Part shown: one piece after another, positions 1-8,595 of the stretch | Numbering within the stretch: the first letter of the stretch is position 1 | How the letters are laid out: each line of letters opens with the position of its first letter | From: an uncultured Roseburia sp. | Lineage (GTDB): Bacteria > Bacillota > Clostridia > Lachnospirales > Lachnospiraceae | Direction of reading: 5' to 3' | DNA: 64,000 nucleotides | NCBI GenBank assembly: GCA_934292805.1 | Contig: CAKQXQ010000001.1 | Span: 62,001-126,000, forward strand | Notes under the pieces: model-generated | What the model was told of the DNA's origin: nothing | Databases searched by the model: none | What the model saw: only the letters and a program-made list of their open reading frames with translations | Position numbers and translations under genes: made by a program

Positions 1-366
1 CATAAATCTTGTGATTCTTCCATTCTCTGTGCTGTTCATCATCTCATAAACAACATCTGCCTGTGTCAGTCCGTAATGTGGCAATGCGATCGACTCATTA
101 TCTACCATTACTGCAATCGGTCTCTGATCTGCAAGTGAAGCATCGATCAGTTCACCTGTCAGTTCACTTCTGACCTTTCCTTCCGGGAGATCTTCTTCCT
201 CTTCTCCGTCAACATCCACATCCCCTACTACGTTCTCATCAGAATCACCTGTTGCATCTGCAGCCGGAGTATCCGTATTCGTATTCGCCTCCTGCTTCTT
301 TCCACATCCCGCAAATGCTACAGTTGCTGCAAGTAATAACCCCAATAAAACTGTTCTCTTCTTCAA
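1..366 (-). CDS. DUF3048 (YerB-like) lipoprotein, C-terminus cut off by window edge
   Basis: I translated this region directly. The gene starts with TTG at 366-364, preceded by AGAGG eight bases upstream, and is open to the window edge (122 codons). A hydrophobic signal peptide ends in a lipobox with Cys21 (FAGC), followed by an acidic, Asp/Glu/Thr-rich linker. From about residue 85 the motif RPIAVMVDNE followed by GLTQADVVYEMM matches the start of the DUF3048 domain of Bacillus YerB-like lipoproteins, whose function is unknown. It has its own leader and is probably unrelated to the phosphonate operon that ends just upstream of it. The family call is fairly sure; no function can be given. Confidence 0.75.
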   Translation of the reverse strand, partial: MKKRTVLLGLLLAATVAFAGCGKKQEANTNTDTPAADATGDSDENVVGDVDVDGEEEEDLPEGKVRSELTGELIDASLADQRPIAVMVDNESIALPHYGLTQADVVYEMMNSTENGRITRFM

Positions 367-464
367 TGTAAATTACCTCTCGTTTTCGTAAATTCCATAT
401 CCATCTACCAGATATAGTCGATTTACATATATTCTACCACACCATTTATGATAGTAAAAGTAGA

Positions 465-677
465 TTAAGAATTAATTAAAGATTTCTTTTTAAACGGACA
501 TACTTTCTCGCACCGGTAACAGCGGATGCAGCTTGTGCCATCCACTACGGGATACAAAAATCCCTCTTCATCCGGCTGCATCTCTATTGCATGCACCGGA
601 CAGACTGCATAACAGGCACTGCATCCGCAGCACGTATCCTTCTTTTCGCACAAAACCGGCAATCTTTTTTCTTCCAT
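465..677 (-). CDS. Small 2[4Fe-4S] ferredoxin, last gene of the phosphonate operon
   Basis: This 70-aa protein has two complete four-cysteine cluster motifs, C16-x2-C19-x2-C22-x3-C26-P and C50-x2-C53-x2-C56-x3-C60-P, as in bacterial two-cluster ferredoxins. It begins 3 bases after the FrhB-like gene at 681-1652, so the two are co-translated. In many Firmicute polysaccharide loci the same ferredoxin domain is the N-terminus of an FrhB-like protein. Here it is a separate gene placed after it, which suggests the two polypeptides form one electron-transfer unit. Substrate unknown. It could instead donate electrons to another enzyme of the operon. Confidence 0.8.
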   Translation of the reverse strand: MEEKRLPVLCEKKDTCCGCSACYAVCPVHAIEMQPDEEGFLYPVVDGTSCIRCYRCEKVCPFKKKSLINS

Positions 678-680
678 TTG

Positions 681-1652
681 CTACCTCCGTCCCCGCAATC
701 TTTCCCACAGCTTCTTAGGAATCAATGCCTTTATATTCTTACGGATTGTTCTTTTTATCACAGATTTCAAAGGTTCCTTATAATGTCTTTTAACCAGTTC
801 TGCAAAAGAAACACTGTTATACTCCTTCCAGACCTGCTCTCTGTTATCCGGCATAGCAAAAGGCTTTCTTAACGGTTCCTGCATATACTTCGTCAGATCA
901 CATGCGACCACATCACAGTCTTTTATGCTCTGATCAAACCAGTTTTCTCCTTTTGGCGTATTCAAAAGAACAAGGGATACTCCCCTATTGTCATCAAACT
1001 CTGGATTTGCACTCTCAACGCCCCATGCATCGGCGATCGAAATATCCGACACACGGTTCAGGTTCTTATAAGGACAGACATAGCATGCTTCCCTCAAAAA
1101 AGTATGTTCATAAAACATCTTCATATACACCTGGCTGTCATGCTCTTTTCCGTTAATTGTGATCGTTTCCCAATGGTCAGACCAGCCAAAACGCTTTTTG
1201 TTGCGGAAATCCACCTTCTGGATCTTTCCTCTGTACTTTTGCTCCATATAGGCCTTGTAGTCGTTCCATACCCTTGGGCTTGGCACTCCATGGCATACGA
1301 TATCCATGCAGATCAGACGTCCCTCACAGCCTTTTGGGCATACCGCCTTCATTCCGTCAATCTGGCATGGCGTTCCTGTAAAAAGGACTGTTTTTCCACT
1401 CTTTAAATCCTCACAAGCACTTAAGTACGCATCTCCCATCGCACTCTGGACATACTTAGACCCCCGGAGTTCGTCTCGTTCTTCCTTTGTTGTGGCACGT
1501 TTGTGGACAGCATTAAAGTTTTCATCCAGTCCGGCTCCGTAAATAACGCCGCCCTGGTTTAAAACCTGGTCAGATATGGCGGCAAAAATACCACCTGAGC
1601 GGGATTTCATGCGGCTTTCCAGATCCTTTTGCTTCACTATATATGATTTCAA
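681..1652 (-). CDS. FrhB-like (coenzyme F420 hydrogenase/dehydrogenase beta-type) flavin-Fe/S oxidoreductase
   Basis: The 323-aa product has the FrhB/FdhB N- and C-terminal signature: SRSGGIFAA near residue 18, GSKYVQS near 66, TGTPCQI near 93, MDIVCHGVPSP near 118, a cysteine pair in CYVCPYKNLNRVSDISIADAWG, and a basic C-terminus. Such proteins bind flavin and Fe/S clusters; those in polysaccharide loci have no assigned substrate. The start is TTG at 1652-1650, overlapping the TGA of the decarboxylase gene (TTGA), with GGAGAG seven bases upstream. The usual N-terminal ferredoxin domain is missing and is encoded by the next gene. True F420 use is unlikely in this organism. Confidence 0.8.
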   Translation of the reverse strand: MKSYIVKQKDLESRMKSRSGGIFAAISDQVLNQGGVIYGAGLDENFNAVHKRATTKEERDELRGSKYVQSAMGDAYLSACEDLKSGKTVLFTGTPCQIDGMKAVCPKGCEGRLICMDIVCHGVPSPRVWNDYKAYMEQKYRGKIQKVDFRNKKRFGWSDHWETITINGKEHDSQVYMKMFYEHTFLREACYVCPYKNLNRVSDISIADAWGVESANPEFDDNRGVSLVLLNTPKGENWFDQSIKDCDVVACDLTKYMQEPLRKPFAMPDNREQVWKEYNSVSFAELVKRHYKEPLKSVIKRTIRKNIKALIPKKLWERLRGRR

Positions 1653-2761
1653 TTTAATCTCTCCATGAATCTTTCTTTATTTTCAATGGCTGTTGTAGTC
1701 GGTCTGCCTAAGTCTTTGCGTGAACCCAATGCGCATTTCACCTCGATGAAACTAAGCTGATCCGCTGTCTTTGCTAACTTCAATTCTCTGTCAAGATCAT
1801 CAAAATTATCAACACACACTGCGTGAGGATATCCACAACCCTTTGCGATTGCAACAAGATCTATGCTTTCCGCTACCGTAGGCATTCCACCTACAGTTTC
1901 ATGTGCTGTATTATTCAAAACAACATGAACCATATTTTTCGGTTTTTGGCTTGCTAATACTGCCATAGATCCCATGTGCATCAGGCAGGCACCATCACCA
2001 TCGACGCACCAGATTTTTTCATTTTTCTTACTCATAGCAATTCCGAGTGCAATCGAACTGCTATGTCCCATAGAACCAACTGTAAGGAAATCACATCCAT
2101 GTCCCTGACCATTTCTTTCACGGATTTCAAAAAGCTCCCGGCTGGCCTTTCCGGTTGTACTTACGATTGGATCATCCCCTGTTACTGAAACAATATGCTC
2201 TAATACTTCTTCACGTTTCATTTTATATGGATTTGAATATACAATCTTTTTATCGTATTCTAATGCACCTTTTCTCACTACAAAAGCTACACTCTTTCCG
2301 TTTTCAAGAACCTTGCGGAATTCCTGCATTTTTGAAGCAAGCTCTTCTCCTGTTGTTTCTTTTCCGATCACAAAAGTCTGAATATCCATATCCTCTAAAA
2401 GCCTTAGTGTTACTTCTCCCTGATAAATATGCTGCGGTTCATCATGAATTCCCGGTTCTCCTCTCCATCCAACGACAAAGATACACGGAATAGCGTATAC
2501 TTTATCATTCAGCAGGGATGCCACCGGATTAATGATGTTTCCCAGTCCGCTATTCTGCATATATACAACCGGCACTTTTCCTGTAGCAAGGTAATGTCCT
2601 GCTGCAAGTGCAGTACAATTTCCTTCGTTAGCTGCGATAACATGCTGTTCGGAAATACCATATTTATCAATTAAAAAATTACACAATGCCTGTAATTGTG
2701 AATCCGGAACCCCTGTATAAAAATCAGAATTTAAAACGTCAACTAATGCTTCTACTTTCAT
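1649..2761 (-). CDS. aepY: Phosphonopyruvate decarboxylase (TPP-dependent)
   Basis: This 370-aa TPP enzyme has the family length and landmarks: FYTGVPDSQL near residue 15, AANEGNCTALAAG near 44 (Glu for TPP activation), and a pyrophosphate-binding GDGACLMHMGSMAVLASQKPKN near 255 ending in LNN. Known members (Ppd, Fom2, AepY) convert phosphonopyruvate to phosphonoacetaldehyde, which makes the unfavourable PEP mutase reaction irreversible. PEP mutase and AEP transaminase are in the same operon, so this is the second step of 2-aminoethylphosphonate synthesis. A sulfopyruvate decarboxylase would look similar, but the neighbours argue for the phosphonate substrate. Confidence 0.9.
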   Translation of the reverse strand: MKVEALVDVLNSDFYTGVPDSQLQALCNFLIDKYGISEQHVIAANEGNCTALAAGHYLATGKVPVVYMQNSGLGNIINPVASLLNDKVYAIPCIFVVGWRGEPGIHDEPQHIYQGEVTLRLLEDMDIQTFVIGKETTGEELASKMQEFRKVLENGKSVAFVVRKGALEYDKKIVYSNPYKMKREEVLEHIVSVTGDDPIVSTTGKASRELFEIRERNGQGHGCDFLTVGSMGHSSSIALGIAMSKKNEKIWCVDGDGACLMHMGSMAVLASQKPKNMVHVVLNNTAHETVGGMPTVAESIDLVAIAKGCGYPHAVCVDNFDDLDRELKLAKTADQLSFIEVKCALGSRKDLGRPTTTAIENKERFMERLN

Positions 2762-2807
2762 TTTATTTTTCCTCGCTCATTATAAATATATTATTTTTAC
2801 ATCATTT

Positions 2808-3512
2808 CTATTGACAATAAGATGGATCCACTCCCTGCAATTCTGCTACAGAATCTATCTCAATAAGTTCATCACCCTTAACTTTATGAATTTCCATATC
2901 CATTTTATCAAGATTTTTATCCACAACTTCATCCCAATACAACTGCTCATGCCCTGGCTTTTCATATTCCGTGAGAATTGCATCTGCAAGGATTTTAGCA
3001 TCCTTTTGTTTAAAATAACAGATGCCCACCATATTATATTTATCTGTCCCTTCCTTTTTTACGCGTACGATTCTCCCAGTATTGTCTGTCTCAAATAGCC
3101 AGTCATCAGAATATCCCTGAACCATTTTTCCATAATAACATGACTTTAAAAGGTCTGCATCAAAAATTGAGGTGTCACGCAAATAAACATCCGACTCACA
3201 AATGAAACAGTCTGCTTCCGGCAGCAGATTAGCTACTGCATGAATCGAAGAAATATTATTTTTTTCCAGATATTCCTTATTCTCTATAAGTGTTAATCCC
3301 GGATACTTCTCTTCTAAATATGCAAACTGTTCTCCCAGATAACCTACTACTACATATATTTCATTAATACCGCGTCTTTTCAATCCGGCAATCATTGTCT
3401 CGATCATTGGTGTACCAAATACCTTTACCAATGGCTTTGGTATCGTTTCAGTCAATGGTCTCATCCTGCTCCCGAGCCCTGCTGCCATCATAATTGCAAT
3501 TTCTTTTTTCAT
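2808..3512 (-). CDS. LicC/PntC-like nucleotidyltransferase, probable CTP:2-aminoethylphosphonate cytidylyltransferase
   Basis: The 234-aa protein begins with the MobA/LicC-type nucleotide-binding loop MMAAGLGSRMRPLTE and IPKPLVKVFGTPMIE, has an acidic metal site in CESDVYL near residue 107, and a C-terminal IEIDSVAELQ typical of choline-phosphate cytidylyltransferases. LicC activates phosphocholine and PntC-type enzymes activate AEP as CMP-AEP. In this operon AEP is the likely substrate (inference). It is separated from the upstream PEP mutase gene by about 100 bases containing a hairpin, so its expression may be reduced or independent. A decayed relative lies at 8660-8806. Confidence 0.8.
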   Translation of the reverse strand: MKKEIAIMMAAGLGSRMRPLTETIPKPLVKVFGTPMIETMIAGLKRRGINEIYVVVGYLGEQFAYLEEKYPGLTLIENKEYLEKNNISSIHAVANLLPEADCFICESDVYLRDTSIFDADLLKSCYYGKMVQGYSDDWLFETDNTGRIVRVKKEGTDKYNMVGICYFKQKDAKILADAILTEYEKPGHEQLYWDEVVDKNLDKMDMEIHKVKGDELIEIDSVAELQGVDPSYCQ

Positions 3513-3556
3513 TGGATATTTCTCCCATTCTGATATAAGTATCTTATAGAAAAATA

Positions 3557-3612
3557 AGCAGGCATTCCGGACAGCTATTTACTCGCATAAACACATTTCC
3601 AGTCTGCCTGCT
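3557..3612 (-). terminator. Hairpin between pepM and the nucleotidyltransferase gene
   Basis: Arms AGCAGGCA (3557-3564) and TGCCTGCT (3605-3612) pair across a 40-base loop. On the minus strand the second arm runs into TTATTTTT, as in a rho-independent terminator or attenuator. It would partly separate aepX/phnW from the downstream genes. The long loop makes it moderate evidence only. Confidence 0.4.
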
Positions 3613-3617
3613 GTATT

Positions 3618-4913
3618 TTATAATTCGTCAATCAAGGTAATAATATCCTTAAAGGACATAAGCTTTTCGTCTACTTCTAAAGCTCTGTGATTTTTCAAAA
3701 TTTCTTTTGCGGTATTCTCCATTGCAGGGAACGCACTTCTTGTTAACTGATTTGCATAAATAACAATATTTACACCATGTGCAGCCAGCTCTGCCTCTGT
3801 AATATGGTTATATGACGTAGGCACAACGACAATCGGAATATCTGCATACTTAGCACGGAATTTATCACAAAACTCAATTATTTCATCAGCAGTTTTCTTT
3901 CTGCTGTGGATCATAATTCCGTCAGCACCGGCCTCTACATATGCATCCGCTCTTGTTAATGCATCCTCCATTCCACGATCCAGGATCAGGCTTTCAATTC
4001 TGGCAATGATCATAAAATCTTCTGTACGGAGAACATTTTTACCCGCTCTGATCTTAGCACAGAAATTCTCAATGGAATCCTGTGTCTGTTCTACTTCAGT
4101 ACCAAACAGCGAATTTTTCTTCAAGCCGGTCTTATCTTCAATGATAACCGCTGAAACACCCATTCTTTCCAGTGTACGGATATTATATACAAAATGCTCG
4201 ATCAGTCCGCCTGTATCACCATCCAGAATAATAGGCTTAGTGGTAACATCCATAACATCATCTATTGTTCTAAGACGTGATGACATATCAACAAGCTCAA
4301 TATCAGGCTTTCCTTTTGCTGTTGAATCACATAAACTTGAAATCCACATTGCATCAAACTGATCCAATCCACCATCATGTTCAACTACTGTTTTTTCTGC
4401 GATCAGTCCTGTCAATCCTGAGTGAACCTCAATTGTCTTAACGATCGGAACCGTTTTGATCAGCTGTTTTAAACGTTTTCTACGATACTCTGGCATTGCA
4501 AGCTTTTCTTTGATCTGATCATCGATTTTCTTCACCTTTTCGTTGTATGTATAAGGTACCTCAATCAGTTCTCCTCCATACTCTTTCAATAAGGAGATCA
4601 CATTCTCACGGATTGCTTTTTCCGGTCCGTCACACCAGTTATCTCCATGAATTACATAATCAGGTTTCAGTTTTTTGATCACATGGTCATACATAATCTG
4701 ATCCTGAACAATAACTTCATCGACTTCCGGAATATTGCGGATCATTTTCATACGTTCCTCAAAACTGACTGTAGGAAAACGATTATAACGAACCATTTCT
4801 GCATCACATAATACACCTGCAACAACACGTCCATATTCTTTCGCTTTTCTTATCACATTCATATGTCCTTCATGGATCACATCTGTGGCAAAACACATAT
4901 ATACTGTTTTCAT
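3618..4913 (-). CDS. aepX: Cytidylyltransferase-PEP mutase fusion
   Basis: This 431-aa protein has two domains. Residues 1-135 are a TagD/ECT-like nucleotidyltransferase with the HxGH motif (VIHEGHMN) and an ERMKMIRNIPEVDEV helix. Residues 150-430 are a PEP mutase with LDGDTGG (metal-binding Asp), and the diagnostic EDKTGLKKNS loop that separates PEP mutase from isocitrate lyase relatives. PEP mutase makes the C-P bond (PEP to phosphonopyruvate), the first step of nearly all phosphonate biosynthesis. The fused nucleotidyltransferase suggests end-product activation by CTP. A second nucleotidyltransferase is encoded just downstream, so the operon has two candidate activating domains. GAAAGGA precedes the ATG. 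Confidence 0.92.
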   Translation of the reverse strand: MKTVYMCFATDVIHEGHMNVIRKAKEYGRVVAGVLCDAEMVRYNRFPTVSFEERMKMIRNIPEVDEVIVQDQIMYDHVIKKLKPDYVIHGDNWCDGPEKAIRENVISLLKEYGGELIEVPYTYNEKVKKIDDQIKEKLAMPEYRRKRLKQLIKTVPIVKTIEVHSGLTGLIAEKTVVEHDGGLDQFDAMWISSLCDSTAKGKPDIELVDMSSRLRTIDDVMDVTTKPIILDGDTGGLIEHFVYNIRTLERMGVSAVIIEDKTGLKKNSLFGTEVEQTQDSIENFCAKIRAGKNVLRTEDFMIIARIESLILDRGMEDALTRADAYVEAGADGIMIHSRKKTADEIIEFCDKFRAKYADIPIVVVPTSYNHITEAELAAHGVNIVIYANQLTRSAFPAMENTAKEILKNHRALEVDEKLMSFKDIITLIDEL

Positions 4914-4927
4914 CTTATTTCCTTTCT

Positions 4928-6055
4928 CTAGCGGTACTGCACCGGTATCTGAATATTATTTACGGAAAGTGCCTCTTTTAACACTTTAAAGAACTCTTTG
5001 ATATCTTCCTCATCAATCGCACCCAGTGCACACAGACGGAAAGTATCTGTTGATGTTACTTTTCCAGGATAAATTGTAAATCCTCTGTCATAACAATAGT
5101 CATGAACCTTCTTGAAATCCCAGTTTGGATCATCTGGATAAACTGCTGATGCAACCAGACCAATCTGAATCTCTGGACGGATCAATTCTCTGAATCCAAG
5201 TTCCTTCAATCCCTCATGAATTGCTCTCATAACTCTCGAGTGTCTCTCCCATTTTGCCATTTCACCTTCAGCAAAGTATTCTTTTAATGCCTGTCTGGTA
5301 GCATACACTGTCTGTACAGGTGGTGTAAAATGCATCTGGCCTGTTTTTTCAAAGTAATCATACTGTAAAAACAGATTACAGTAGTAAGAACGTTTTGGAT
5401 AATCCTTGGATTTCTTTATTATTTCTTCATTACCGACAACAAAAGACAATCCTGTCATAGACATCAGACCTTTTTGGGCAGATGCCATACAAAAATCAAT
5501 ATTGTCTCTCTCGATATCGATCGGAACCATTGCATAGGTAGATGTTGTATCTACCACAAAAATCGCATTATGTGCATGTGCGATCGCACCTATCTCACGA
5601 ATCGGATTTCCGACACCTGTACCAGTCTCGTTATGTGTTGTATACACAACCGCAACATCTGGATTTTCCATTAATGTTTTTTCAATTACAGAAAGCTCTG
5701 GCTGTTCGTCGATCGGGAACTGTAAATCAATATGATCCAGACCATAATACTCGCAGATTTCAACTGCTCTGCTGCTATATGCTCCATTGTTTACAACCAG
5801 TATTTTCTTTCCCTCCGGAAGCAGTGAATTAATACATACATCCAGGTTCAATGTGCCTGAACCACAGAAAAGAACAGCTGTGTATTTCTTAGGATTTCCA
5901 TGTACTACTTTAACAAGATCCTCTCTCATCTGCTTCATCATTCCGGCAAATTCGTCCTCTCTCGGACAAATATCCGGTACAACCTGTGCCATTTTCACAG
6001 TATCTGTTGTTGTGGATGGCCCAGGATTTAACAAAATATTTCTTTTAATATTCAT
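4928..6055 (-). CDS. phnW: 2-aminoethylphosphonate-pyruvate transaminase
   Basis: I choose the ATG at 6055 (reading MNIKRNILLNPGP), with AGGGG eight bases upstream, giving 375 aa. Landmarks of class V PLP aminotransferases of the PhnW type are LLNPGPSTTT near residue 8, CGSGTLNLDV near 64, VVDTTSTYAM near 166 and the PLP lysine in SAQKGLMSMTG near 187. PhnW interconverts phosphonoacetaldehyde and AEP. Next to PEP mutase and the decarboxylase it should run towards AEP synthesis. The gene starts 38 bases after the small membrane protein gene and ends 14 bases before aepX, so it is operonic. LPS-serine aminotransferase relatives are the only alternative and fit less well. Confidence 0.92.
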   Translation of the reverse strand: MNIKRNILLNPGPSTTTDTVKMAQVVPDICPREDEFAGMMKQMREDLVKVVHGNPKKYTAVLFCGSGTLNLDVCINSLLPEGKKILVVNNGAYSSRAVEICEYYGLDHIDLQFPIDEQPELSVIEKTLMENPDVAVVYTTHNETGTGVGNPIREIGAIAHAHNAIFVVDTTSTYAMVPIDIERDNIDFCMASAQKGLMSMTGLSFVVGNEEIIKKSKDYPKRSYYCNLFLQYDYFEKTGQMHFTPPVQTVYATRQALKEYFAEGEMAKWERHSRVMRAIHEGLKELGFRELIRPEIQIGLVASAVYPDDPNWDFKKVHDYCYDRGFTIYPGKVTSTDTFRLCALGAIDEEDIKEFFKVLKEALSVNNIQIPVQYR

Positions 6056-6093
6056 TTGTGCATCCCCTGAAATCAATCAATTAAGCTCAATGT

Positions 6094-6399
6094 TTATTTT
6101 TCTTCGTTAAATTCTTCTGCTGCCGCTGCTGCTGCATTTCTTTCCGCATCTGTTGACTCATGCTTCTTTACTGCTGTTTTATCTTTTGAAAAAAGCTTCT
6201 TGATCTTTCTCCAATACACACCCACTGCAACACCACCGGCAATAAAGATACCTGCAATAATCTGTACTACGTATGTTAATGTTGCTGGATCAACATATGC
6301 CCATGCATGTGTCGGCATTGCCAGAATAAGAAAGAATGTAAAATAAGTTACCCAGAAAATCCTGCCATTTTTTGTGATTTTTTCCATAAAATTTTTCAT
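6094..6399 (-). CDS. Small two-segment membrane protein of the phosphonate operon
   Basis: The 101-aa product has a hydrophobic N-terminal segment ending in HAWA, which may be a signal peptide (residues 14-34), the motif YVDPATLTYVVQ, a second membrane segment (about 42-62), a basic WRKIKKLFSKDK stretch and a polar Ala/Glu-rich tail. Small proteins with an AY-(I/V)-DP-(A/G)-T segment next to membrane sulfatases and CDP-glycerol transferases are common in Clostridia but uncharacterised. It sits 12 bases after the YidC-transferase fusion and may be a partner subunit of it. That role is inference. Confidence 0.65.
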   Translation of the reverse strand: MKNFMEKITKNGRIFWVTYFTFFLILAMPTHAWAYVDPATLTYVVQIIAGIFIAGGVAVGVYWRKIKKLFSKDKTAVKKHESTDAERNAAAAAAEEFNEEK

Positions 6400-6411
6400 T
6401 GTTTTTCTCCT

Positions 6412-8508
6412 TTACTCTTCTGAATGAATCTGTTTCAAACGTAATTTAATATAATTGGCACCAACTTTAGCACTGGTTCCCAAATGATATACATATTTCT
6501 TAACAAATGCATCAATCTTATCGTGATAGAGTTCTTTTTCATTGATCAGTCTTGTTGCTTCTTCTGCCACTCTGTCTAACTCGTCAAGATTCAGGCTGCA
6601 TCCGATACTGTCACGCATAAAGATATTAATCGGAACCACCCCGATTTTCTCATACTCTGGATTCATGATCTTCATCGGTGTATTAATGTACAATACCGGT
6701 TTTAAAGTTGTAAATGCATATTCATATGCAATACCACTCCAGTCTGTAATGATCAGATCCGCATTAAATACTGTATCATTCGAAGAGAAATCTGTCTGGA
6801 TCTCAATATTATCATCTTCTGCAAACTCCTCTTTCAGCATCTGCATCTTCTCCGGCATATGTCTTACATGCTGTGGATGAGGACGGACGATGACTTTGTA
6901 TCCGGTTGCTCTTAATCTCTGTAAAATTTCTTCCAGACAGGAATCCACGATATTATCTTCCTGCCAGGATGGTGCGATAAGAATTGTTTTCTGTTCATTT
7001 ACCACTTTTTCTCTGGACTCATAGTCCTTTCTCATATCGTCTAACAGACAATATCCCCAGTTCAACAACACCTTATGCGGCAGATTATAAGTGGATTCCA
7101 TGTGCTCCACTTCATCTTTATGATGCGGACCGACACAGAAAATCGTGTCAAAATGATCGATACTTCCCTTTCTGTAAGTCATATTCATACTGTCAATACT
7201 GTGTGGTACATGGATGTACTCCATGTCTTTTCTGACATAACTTCGCTTAATATGATAGGTCTCAAGATCCGGCATTGTCATTACAACGATGTCGCAGTCT
7301 AGCTTCATCATCAGCGTAATAAGTTTAATTTCTCCAATATAATACGCTTTGAACCGCTCATGTCTGATCTGGAACACCTGATCCTCCGGATCACTTGTTA
7401 CATAATGGATCGTAATATCGGAATTTTCCAGTAATTCTTCAATCATTCCACGATAATACTTATAAAAACCAGAAGATTCTGAGTAAAACATCAGCTGCTT
7501 ATTTTCGTTCTCTTTTGCAAAAAACCTCTTGTAATCTTCTTTTTCTTTTGCCTTATACGGTGCCATCTTCTTCTTATAGGCATCCTCAACTGCTTTTTGT
7601 TCTTCCAGAAGCCGTTTACTTTCCTCCAAAGCTTCATAATCAATATACTTCTTAGGATTATAAATCGCATTCATAATATAAATGAGTGCTGTTGAGAACA
7701 AGTTACTGAAAATCCAGTACAAACCCACTCCACCAGGTACTAAAAATGTGAAATATGTAGAAAATGCAACTGTAAAAATAGTTACTCCCCACTGTCCCAG
7801 TGCCCCCTGTTCTCTCTGAAGTACATTGGCCTGATTCTGGCAAGCACATAATAAAACGGTTGACAGACAGCTGAATAACGGAATCAGAAGAATCCATGCC
7901 AATACAGTAATATGAGGCACTACTGATAAATCTAATCCAAGGAAATGTGTATTGATCGCAGATGCCTGTTCAGCGATAGATGCAACATCAATCCCTGTTC
8001 CTGCCAATGCATTCTGGAAAAATCCCAAATTGTCGGGATTCTGTAATGCTGCCATCGCCTGAAGCTGAGCTCCGCTTCCTAACTGATCTACTCCCATCAG
8101 GGAACATGTGGCTGCTACGATCTGATCACATACGGCTGTCTTAATATGCATCAGATGCTGCATCGGATTATAGATAACGTTAATCAGTCCAAGTACCAGC
8201 GGAATCTGTAAAAGCATCGGAACCATACCAAGCATCGGACTATAATGAGCCTTTTTAAATAATTCCATCTGCTCGTCCGCAATACGGTCTTTGTCTCCGG
8301 CATGCTTATATTTAATCTCATTCACCTGCGGCTGGATCTGGATCATGCGGATACTGTTCTTCTGAACCATAATTGTTACCGGCAGCATCACAATCTTACT
8401 CACTAATGTGAAAAGAATGATCGACACTCCATAATTCTTCACCAGCTGATAACATCCCCACATGACATAGCCGAGGGGAATACCGAATACTGTGTTAATA
8501 AAATTCAT
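6412..8508 (-). CDS. YidC/Oxa1-type insertase fused to CDP-glycerol-type glycerophosphotransferase
   Basis: This 698-aa protein joins two families in one frame. Residues 1-290 are YidC/Oxa1-like: a membrane segment with FTLVSKIVMLPVTI, the cytoplasmic QPQVNEIK helix pair, the PMLGMVPMLLQIPLVLGL segment and three later membrane segments ending at FSNLFSTALIYIMN. After a charged linker (290-335), residues 335-690 resemble the TagB/TagF domain: HVPHSIDSM, LIAPSWQ, VRPHPQH and LIITDWSGIAYEYAF. TagF-type enzymes move glycerol- or ribitol-phosphate from CDP-linked donors to teichoic acids. In a phosphonate operon the likely donor is CMP-AEP (inference). It is the first gene after the promoter and has AGGAGG before the ATG. 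Confidence 0.85.
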   Translation of the reverse strand: MNFINTVFGIPLGYVMWGCYQLVKNYGVSIILFTLVSKIVMLPVTIMVQKNSIRMIQIQPQVNEIKYKHAGDKDRIADEQMELFKKAHYSPMLGMVPMLLQIPLVLGLINVIYNPMQHLMHIKTAVCDQIVAATCSLMGVDQLGSGAQLQAMAALQNPDNLGFFQNALAGTGIDVASIAEQASAINTHFLGLDLSVVPHITVLAWILLIPLFSCLSTVLLCACQNQANVLQREQGALGQWGVTIFTVAFSTYFTFLVPGGVGLYWIFSNLFSTALIYIMNAIYNPKKYIDYEALEESKRLLEEQKAVEDAYKKKMAPYKAKEKEDYKRFFAKENENKQLMFYSESSGFYKYYRGMIEELLENSDITIHYVTSDPEDQVFQIRHERFKAYYIGEIKLITLMMKLDCDIVVMTMPDLETYHIKRSYVRKDMEYIHVPHSIDSMNMTYRKGSIDHFDTIFCVGPHHKDEVEHMESTYNLPHKVLLNWGYCLLDDMRKDYESREKVVNEQKTILIAPSWQEDNIVDSCLEEILQRLRATGYKVIVRPHPQHVRHMPEKMQMLKEEFAEDDNIEIQTDFSSNDTVFNADLIITDWSGIAYEYAFTTLKPVLYINTPMKIMNPEYEKIGVVPINIFMRDSIGCSLNLDELDRVAEEATRLINEKELYHDKIDAFVKKYVYHLGTSAKVGANYIKLRLKQIHSEE

Positions 8509-8562
8509 CTTTTCCTCCTAGTATAAATATTCTTACTTTTCTAAAACAGGATATTTACTCAT

Positions 8563-8590
8563 CTTATATACCAATTAAAAATTGTATCAA
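8563..8590 (-). promoter_or_regulatory. Promoter of the phosphonate operon
   Basis: On the minus strand TTGATA (8590-8585) and TATAAG (8568-8563) are 16 bases apart, about 55 bases before the first ATG. The same -35, spacing and flanks recur at 10709-10736 in front of the next operon, which supports function. Confidence 0.55.
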
Positions 8591-8595
8591 ACAAA

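Noticed and set aside
902..1542. Plus-strand open frames inside the minus-strand genes
   Set aside because: They have no ribosome sites, overlap conserved coding sequence on the other strand and have shadow-type composition; the same holds for other such frames across the window.
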